64,000 nt of DNA, taken from positions 2,108,001 through 2,172,000 of the forward strand of contig NC_047069.1 in assembly GCF_902459465.1 (NCBI RefSeq). Reading direction: 5' to 3'. Below are positions 46,601 through 55,600 of this stretch, one piece after another (position 1 is the stretch's first letter; every line of letters begins with the position of its first letter). This DNA is from Asterias rubens (taxonomy: Eukaryota > Echinodermata > Asteroidea > Forcipulatida > Asteriidae). Position numbers and translations under genes: made by a program. Under the pieces are notes generated by a model. It was not told where the DNA came from. It saw only the letters and a program-made list of their open reading frames with translations, and searched no databases.

Positions 46601-49600
46601 CCCCCGTCCCCTTTCCCCCCCGCTCAACGTTGACTGGAACACAGGAGACCGTACAATCCCATGCAATCAGAATCAACATTAAGAGGGGGCAGGGGGGGCC
46701 ACAGGAGATATGGCTGGGATTGTAGACCAATTCGAGCGGTGTGCTTTTAATCCAATTTAGTCCATCAAGGGCGAACGGTTCAACAAAAATGTTCACTTAT
46801 AGCTAGTTCGATTAAGGGCTATCATTGCTGAAGTGCAATCTGGGGGAAATCTGTACTGGGCAACAAAGTGTGTTTGCTTAGAGTGTTGGGCGAGATTTGT
46901 TAGTCCTGGGCAGGCCCGCCCCAAGGACACCCAACACTGCCCACCATGGCTACAACATAGGACTTCAAACAAGTGGCAATTACTGTATTTGATCATGGAA
47001 ACCTGCAAACAAAAGTGTGAAACTAAAGTGGATAGTGTCACATTGTGTTACAACCACAGCGCAGGTATAAGGCTGCAAAAGTATATTTTGGGGTTGCAAA
47101 TTAGTGCATGACAAAATGTGTATTTTTAAAATGATCTTTGACAATTATCTGCTCAACTTTATTAATAAAAATAATGATATGAATCTATGAATTGACTAAC
47201 AGTCGTTTCAGACAGGCACGCGAGAGTTGCGCCAAACCAAATAGATTAGGAGCTACTCTAAGTCGATCCCAATAAATGTTGGTTTCTTTCAGACCGGCTA
47301 ACTTAACATAACATTTACATTGGCTCGGCTCATGACAAGATCGACGTCTGAAACCAAGGCGCTCCAGAGTCATTCCAAACAACTGCAACAATTGTTTCAG
47401 AAGTTTTCATGTAACTAATTCCAAATTTGTTTCGGCGCAACTCTGGTGCACCTGTCTGAAACAGCTGTAATACTACATCCAAAATATACTTACATGGGAA
47501 CTTTAATCTTGATATGAACATAGTGATCACCATAACCATAACCATTGACTCTACTGATGCCTTTACTTGGTAGACGTATCCGGGTATGGGACTGTGTACC
47601 TGCTGGTATCTGTAATAAGACAAATCAACAATGTCAACATTATACATCTCATCATGTATAGTATTCAAATAGATGCTGTCAAAAAACAACCATTAAAGGC
47701 ACTGGACACTAATAATAATAATAATATCGAAGTCTTATATAGCGCACGTATCTACCAAAAAAGGTACTCAAGGCGCTGAGTATATACAAACTTCCAGAAA
47801 GATAGGTTATTGCAGTGATGAATTACTCTAGTTACTCTAACATAAACGCTTACTTGGTAACGAGCAATGGAGAGCTGTTGATAGTATAAAACATTGTGAG
47901 AAATACCTACCTTGAGGTAACAAAGTTTTTGAGGAAGAGGTAATTTCTCACTCAAATACTAAAATACTTCAGACCTGAAGCCATTTATTGAGCATATGAA
48001 AGCACATGCTTTATGCAACAAGGGTGTTTATTCTTTTGTTATTCTCTTCCAACTTTGACGACCAATTGAGTCCAAATTATCACAGGTTTGTTAATTTTTG
48101 CATATGTTGGGATCACAAAGTGAGAATACTGGTCTTTGACAATTACCAGTGGTGTCCAGTGTCTTTCAGGAATTTGCAGTGGCTGGTTTTGAATAGTCAG
48201 AGAGTGAACAAAACCAAAAGGTTCCCCGTCGACTGCCAAAGAGGTTGGGTTTTTAAGCCTGGTTCATACTTCCTGCGAATGCAAAATGCGAAGTGAATTT
48301 GAAGAATTTTTTTCACAAATTCGCAATGACAGTTGAATTGTGTTCAACTCCTGCAAAACATTCGCTGCGAAAACAGCCATGTGATGTCAAAATTTCATTT
48401 CGCATTCGCATTCCCAGGAAGCTTTTTGACTGTCCTACGTCCTTTGTTCAAGGCATGTTGATTTTTTTGGGAGGGAAGGAATGTTTAGAGGGCAACTAAT
48501 TTGGTGAAAACCTTTACCTTTGTGGATAAATAGGAAGAAACTATGAATAAATAGTAACTTGCGGGTACAACCATATGGGAGTGTTGGCTCTCACAACCTT
48601 CACTGTTAAAGAACATCTTGGGTCCTTCCTGCCCAAATGTTCATCCCTCAAGCTCAACCACCACCAGCAGTCTCCTGAAGACGAGCAGAGTATACTGTAC
48701 GAAACGTCAAGACCAAACCAGCTCTTCTCAGAGCCAACACTCCCACAAAAAGAGATTTACACATGGTTGTACCCGCAAGTTTACTATTTATTTATATAAC
48801 ACACCTCTTGCCTGTTCTGTGTTCTGGTTGGCTGAAACACGGTCCAAGGGGGTGAACTAATATAGTCTAATGATCGCGCGCGCATGTTTTGCGGGAATAG
48901 TACCCGCCATGCACTAGTCTTTGAAAATAGAGCCTGGTTACAGCGCCTTCTCTTGACGTGAACAGTGAACAGCAACTACAACTTCCTTTCTTTTCCAGAT
49001 TTCTGTTCTTATTTCACATTTAAGACCGAGGTGTGTTACAAAACACATATTGACTGGCATAATTCGGTAACTAGTGTACGTCTATTCCCCCTCGGGCCTG
49101 TGAGTGACCAGAAGAGGGGCCTATTTCCCTCTTCAATTTGGGGGGGGGGGGGGGGGATGGAGAGGGATCATGTCAACTTACATTGAGATGTATGCTATCA
49201 TAGATGCCTTTGATCTTTAGACTGCCACCAAGCGCTGCCTGTGAGAAGCTTATAGTGACATCTGAATGTACATCAGCACCATCTCTCCTGAATGTATCAC
49301 TACGAGCTACTTTAAATGTTATGAAGAGCTCTCTGTTACCTACTGGCATACGTACTGTCTGCCCATCCTCAACACCTACAGAGTAAACACACATAATTGA
49401 AACTTAAAGCCATTGGACACTTTCGGTAAACAGTATTGTCCACGGCCCACACTTCGTGTATCACAGCTTCTATATAAAATAACAAACCTGTGAAAATTTA
49501 GGCTCAATCAATCATCGGAGTCGGGAGAAAATAACGGGAAAACCCACCCTTGTTTCCACACGATTCGCCGTGTCATGACATGTGTTTAAAATAAATCCGT

Positions 49601-52600
49601 AATTCTCGATATCGAGAATTGATATTATTTTAATGTTTTCTCAAAAAGTAAAGCATTTCATGGAATAATATTTCAAGAGAAGTCTATCACGATTACCTTC
49701 TGTAAAATGTATTGTTTTCATACTTTTGTCTCAAAATAATTGTTCCGTAAAAGATTACTGTTCAGTCAAGGTTCGGTGATAACATTCTTGTTGCCAAAGT
49801 ATTTATCGGATCGGCCTGGATACACGGTTCTGCCCAATCCGAACCAGCAACATTTCGCCAGTAACTTATGCTTGATGTGCTACTTCGCCTACACGCGAAC
49901 GTTTACCAGCGAAAACATGTTCAGCAAAGCTTCAAATCCTACTTAAATGCAGTGGACACTATTGGTTATTACTCAAAATAAGTATTATAATAAAACCTTA
50001 CTTGGTAATGAGTAATGGAGAGAGGTTGATAGTATAAAACATTGTGAGAAACGGCACCCTCTGAAGTAACGTATTATTCGAGAAAGAAGTAACTTCCCAC
50101 GTATTTGATTTCGAGACCTCAGATTTAGAATTTGAGGTCTCGAAATCAAGCATCTGAAAGCACACAACTTCGTGTGACCATGGTGCTGCAAGGGTGGTTC
50201 TTTCTTTCATTAATATCTCGCAACGACCGATACACCAACTGTGAAGACTAGTCTTTGACAATTACCAATAGCGTCCAAGTACATAGTGACGTAATTGAAA
50301 GAAGACTACCTACCTGCTGGTACAGGCACAGTGACTTTCTTGCGTTGCATAGTGGTCCCTGCACCTCTACATGTCATACATGGTACAGTAATTAACGTAC
50401 GAGTCCCTCGGCATTGTCTACAGGTTGTTCGCATAACAAAAGGACCCGTGTTGATGGTTTCCTGTAACAAATAGAGAACAAAAATCTTTGTTAGACTGGG
50501 GTCATGGTTGGGAAGAGAATTTGTTGTGAAAGTAATGGGTCAGACAAGAGCAAGGGTCGACATACAACTTTTAATATAGTCTCGATCAGGGTTTTGGGTA
50601 GACAAATTTCAGTGGTGGGCAAAAAAATTAGTTTGAGGTCCACCAAGGGCGAGTGGATCAGCAAACTGGAGGGGCAAATTTTCCGAACTGTTCATGTATG
50701 GAGCCATGCAATAAGTTGAATGGCCTTTTGACTGTTTTCTTTCTCTGTGACATTTGATACTCCTTATCATTAGCTGTGTCTCATTTAAATGCACAGTGGA
50801 CAATATTTTGATTTATTCGTGGGGAAATCTGTGCTGGGCGGCACAATGTATTTTGCTACAAATACAAATAAAAGACAAAAATCATTTTCATGACATTGTT
50901 TGATTCATTTCTCGAAAACTAAAGCACCTCAGCATATAATATTTTAAGGTACGCTATCTACTATCGTTATCTTCAAACTGTGAGAGTTTAATGTAAATCT
51001 GTGGACATTGTGGTTTGTGTTACAAAAAGAACCAAGACCCTTTAAAGGCAGTGGACACTATTGGTAATTGTCAAAGACTAGCCTTCACACTTGGTGTATC
51101 TCAACATATGCATAAAATAACAAACCTGTGAAAATTTGAGCTCAATCGGCCATCGCAGTTGCGAGATAATAATGAAAGAAAAATAACCCTTGTCACACAA
51201 AGTTGTGTGCTTTCTGATGCTTGATTTCGAGACCTCAATTTCTAAATCTGAGGTCTCGAAATCAAATTCGCGGAAAATTACTTCTTTCTCGAAAACTATG
51301 GCACTTTAGAGGGAGCCGTTTCTCACAATGTTTTATACCATCAACCTCTCCCCATTACTCGTCACCAAGAAAGGTTTTATGCCAATAATTATTTTGAGTA
51401 ATTACCAATAGTGTCCACTGCCTTTAACACAAGTTTGGGGTTAGAACTCACCTGCCCCGTTCCATTGCAGTGGTGACAACGGACTATTTTGGAGCCTGGT
51501 TCCGCTCTGTTTCCTTTACAACGATCACAAGCATCTTCCATGGAAACACTCACTTCTTTATTAATACCTCTTGCAGCCTCGCTAAATGTTAGATCCATCA
51601 TAACCTGAGATACAATCAAAGCAAACAAAGTTGTTATACCTCGGTAACAAATTGTTAAATTTGATTGGTCAAGAACCAATCACGTGATGTCATGGATGTG
51701 ATACAAAAACGCATGTACCATGGCTAAGGATGTGTATTATGCATAGCGCACATCCTTAGCCATGGTACATTATACAATTGTTGCACGCTCGACGGGATCC
51801 ATTGCGTTTTGTACACCCGAGGGGGCAAATGGCACCCAAGGCGAAGCCGAGGGTGCCATTTGCCACAGAGGGTGTACAAAACCCATGGACCCCAATCACA
51901 GCGTGCAACAATTGTTTTGATATACCTTGGTAACATTGTTATTCCTCTTCTCGAAGTTCTGTTGTCATCTTCAAACATTATTACGACGGAGTAATGCAAA
52001 GTTTAATCATGGTTTAATAAGCAGACGACCAGTTCAAATAAGCAACAACTCTTCACCTGTTCCCTCGAACCCGCGTGTGTTTCGTACACAGCGCTGGAAA
52101 TCGACCAACGGTGAGAACGATCAAGGTGATGTACACCGGTTAACATCACTTTTCATGTTACCTTCCACGCGTGACTGGTTCTCGACCAATCAAACTTCAC
52201 AATCCGTTACCGAGGTATAACAAGAGTTTTTGTTGACCGGTGTACATCACCTTGATCATTCCCACCGTTGGGCCATTTCCAGCACTTAGTACGAAACAGA
52301 CACGGGTTTGAGGGAACAGTAAATAATTGTTTCTTATTTGAACAACTGTTGGTCTGCTCATTAAACTATGCATATTCTTTCGCCGTAAAATTGTTTGAAG
52401 ATGACAACAAAACAGAAGAGGGAAGAGGAATAATAACCTTACCAAGGTATAACAAAACAATTGTTGCACGCTGTGACATGGTCCATAGGTTTTGTTAACT
52501 CTCAGGGGCAAATGGCAGCCTCGGCTTCTCCTCGGGTGCCATTTGCCCCCTCAGATGTACAAAGCACCACATCACAGCGTGCAACAATTATATAATGACC

Positions 52601-55600
52601 TCACCTCATGACCTCTGTCAAATCCACCAAACACCGAATCGCCAAAAGACGCCCCGCTATTGCCTCCTCCAAATCCAGCATTGCCAAAGATCTTCCTGAA
52701 GAGTTCCTCTGGATCTATATTTGTTTGTTGCCATTGTTGACCTTGCTGGAATCCACCTCCACTGCCTCCAAATCCAGCTGCTCCCATCGTATCATATTCA
52801 CGCCTCCTACTGTCGTCTCCTAATACCTAAATCATATAATGTATTCAGTTATTATAAGTTTGATATGGGACACAGACGCGCTATATTTGTTATGTATTTC
52901 CTCAAACTCGCCTGTGATAACGAATTTATCTTCAATCAAACTTCAAGCAACGCATGTGACGATAAGCATTTGACGCAAAAGCGCCACTTCGGAAATTTAT
53001 ATTCACTGTTTATATAAGCTGTATGTTTTGCGTAAAGCTTACATTGTAAAAGCGCAATACGCAGAGTTAGAACACACAATAAGCAGGGCGTGATATTGGC
53101 GGTGCGATATAAGTTTATATCACATTCCTTGTTGCTATGGATCGACCAATCAGAATCAAGGATTCAAATAATATAAGGTTACTGCCATCACATGGTAAAT
53201 TTTAGGATGTAATGTGCTAGGGATAGAACACTAAGAAAAACTTCATCACTGAAGACAAGAAATAACCTCTACACTTAATTTACAAAGTTGGTACACTTTT
53301 CAGTCTTTCAATCTTTTGGGGAAAGATTTTTTCTTTTATTATTCTCTATTTCAGCAACTACCAATAGGGTCCAGTGCCTTTAACAAGGAACAATACCAAA
53401 GACAAATTCCTTCCTTCACTTCAACAATGGCTATACAGAGGAAGATATTGGGGAAAACAACCTATTACAGTGCGTCTGTGTCTAAGTCTCATTATCTTGT
53501 TTTTTCTGAGACAACAAGGTTTCTAAAACCACGAAGTCTACAAACCTCATATGCTTCAGCTATTTCTGCAAATTTCTTGGCAGCTTCTTTGTTGTTTTTG
53601 TTCTTGTCCGGATGATATTTCTTTGCTAACTAAAAACAAAACAGAAAAATGATACCTTTAGTCTTTTGTTAGCAACACTTTGATGAACCTGGATAACTTC
53701 CAGAAGCTAAATGAAGGGAAAATATGAAAATGCATGATATTAAACATGTTGTCTTAACTGCAATATTACCACCAAACACCTGTTTCAGACAAATAAGGGA
53801 ATAAAAGGGTAGTGACGAGTTCTTCAACGGCCGGTTAAAGCCGGCAGGGTCGGCGGCCGTAGGATAAAGATAAAGGCCTAAGCCGAAGGCGAGGGCCTTT
53901 ATCGCACGACAACGACCCTGCAAGGTTTTATACGGACGTTTAAGAACGAGTCAATAATCTTTTATTCCGATTCATAAATGCCCTTTTGTTAAAACACGTT
54001 AAAAAAATACAATCATAGACACTTTAACAATTGAAAATTTGAGGTTTGAAATATTTTTTGAAAATTTGTGAAGAATCTGTTCGATGCGCGTGGGTTTGGT
54101 GTACGCGCACGCGCTGTTACTATAGCTATGAATTGCGTTCCGCATGAAAGTCTTGCGCGCCCGACACGCACAAGCCAGCTTGTTATAAACAGCTCCAGCT
54201 GGTCATTATCAAAGGTTTAAACACCCCCAAGTGACGCGCTCTCCACCACTAGGAGTAGAGAAACTGTCTGGGGTATTTATGAATTCTGAATTAAGTACAT
54301 GAAAAGTTTCACGACTGAAACACTTAGGAGCGATTGGACGCACTAGAAGTCGAATGATCGACTGTTGCAGTCATTCGGAATGTCTCTGGAGCGCTTTGGT
54401 TTCAGGCGTCGATCTTGTCATGAGCCGAGCCAATGTAATTTTTATGTTAAATTCTTTAAAAACAAGTCTTAAAAAACCCAAAACAGAAATAATATTTTAC
54501 TCATCATTCTGATAAAAAAAATGTGGATCCCTTTACGAGATTGTGTTTTTATACCACCACAATGACCCCTGTATGCGTTGATGTACCAGCAGTGAATGGG
54601 ACCAGGCAAGCCTACGTGTAGAAGTCATGTTGAGTCTTATCAAACTTGAATCTTATTTGGGTATTGTAAGGGTACGCAGGAAGCTACGGTTAATGAATTT
54701 ATCATCATCTAGAAAAAACATATTTTGCAGGTAAATATTCCTGTAAACCCTTACACCCATCACGGTCCCTCTACATACCCTGCCAAATACAACAAAATAA
54801 TAATAATAATAATAATAATTTGGGGGGCTAATCATCCTTACTCGCAGCTAAGAGCTGAATTGCGAAAGACGCGGCTACGATGTGATCGAGAAGCAGGCAT
54901 GCAAGGAAGGGCGCCGTTGACTGCTAGCCACATTAACCCATTATGACCACGGAGCACAGCCAAGATCAAAAGTGTTTGCTTTTTCCCGAGGGAGGAAAAC
55001 CGGATGGTCTGGAAAACCCTCGAGGCACAGCAGAGAACAGAATGCAACACAGTTGAAATGAGAACCCTGTTAAATGCACCAAAATGCAACAAGGGATTTG
55101 GTTGCTTTGCGCAGGGCATGCTGTTTGTGTTAGGACTGATCAAGCGTGTTTGCCCTGCTAAAGGCCAAGTATCACTGCAGCGATAACGAAAACGCTAACG
55201 ACGCAAAGAGAACGCATTGGTTGAATTGCTCCACGCAGAATACGCCCCTGCTCATTCAACCAATCGAGGGCGTGTATTTTTATCGTTCTCGTCTTTTGTT
55301 CTCGTTGACGGCGCCTGTGTGACCGGGCCTTAACAGTATGCACATAAGTGTAGTGGTGACTTGGCTTATGTGTGCGACCATGAACTTTACCAAATGAACA
55401 AAGTTGATTGACTGCTAAATGCAACAAATTCAGTCAAAGAATGACATCTGAGTTCACTGCCAAATGCAACAGATTACAACCACTATTACCATTTGGTGCA
55501 TATTGATTGGCATCGTTAGGGTTTTAATTAGCAATTACATTGTTTGTATAATTATTATACTTTACTCTTTGCTCATACCTCATAGTAAGCTTTCTTGATA

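Larger units (their letters stand above)
51631..52595. repeat. Large compound palindrome filling DNAJA3 intron 4
   Basis: Arms 51631-51686 and 52168-52224 are inverted copies (GGTAAC...TTTGATTGGTC / GACCAATCAAA...GTTACC). The segment 51771-51990 is inverted relative to about 52370-52590 (TTGTTGCACGC, GGCAAATGGCA, GAAGATGACAACA). CAAGGTGATGTACACCGGT near 52121 pairs with ACCGGTGTACATCACCTTG near 52236. Several of the pieces are themselves hairpins. Confidence 0.85.

Noticed and set aside
54797..54820. AATAAT microsatellite as a polyadenylation region
   Set aside because: It is a simple repeat of the kind that follows SINE tails and lies inside a DNAJA3 intron.
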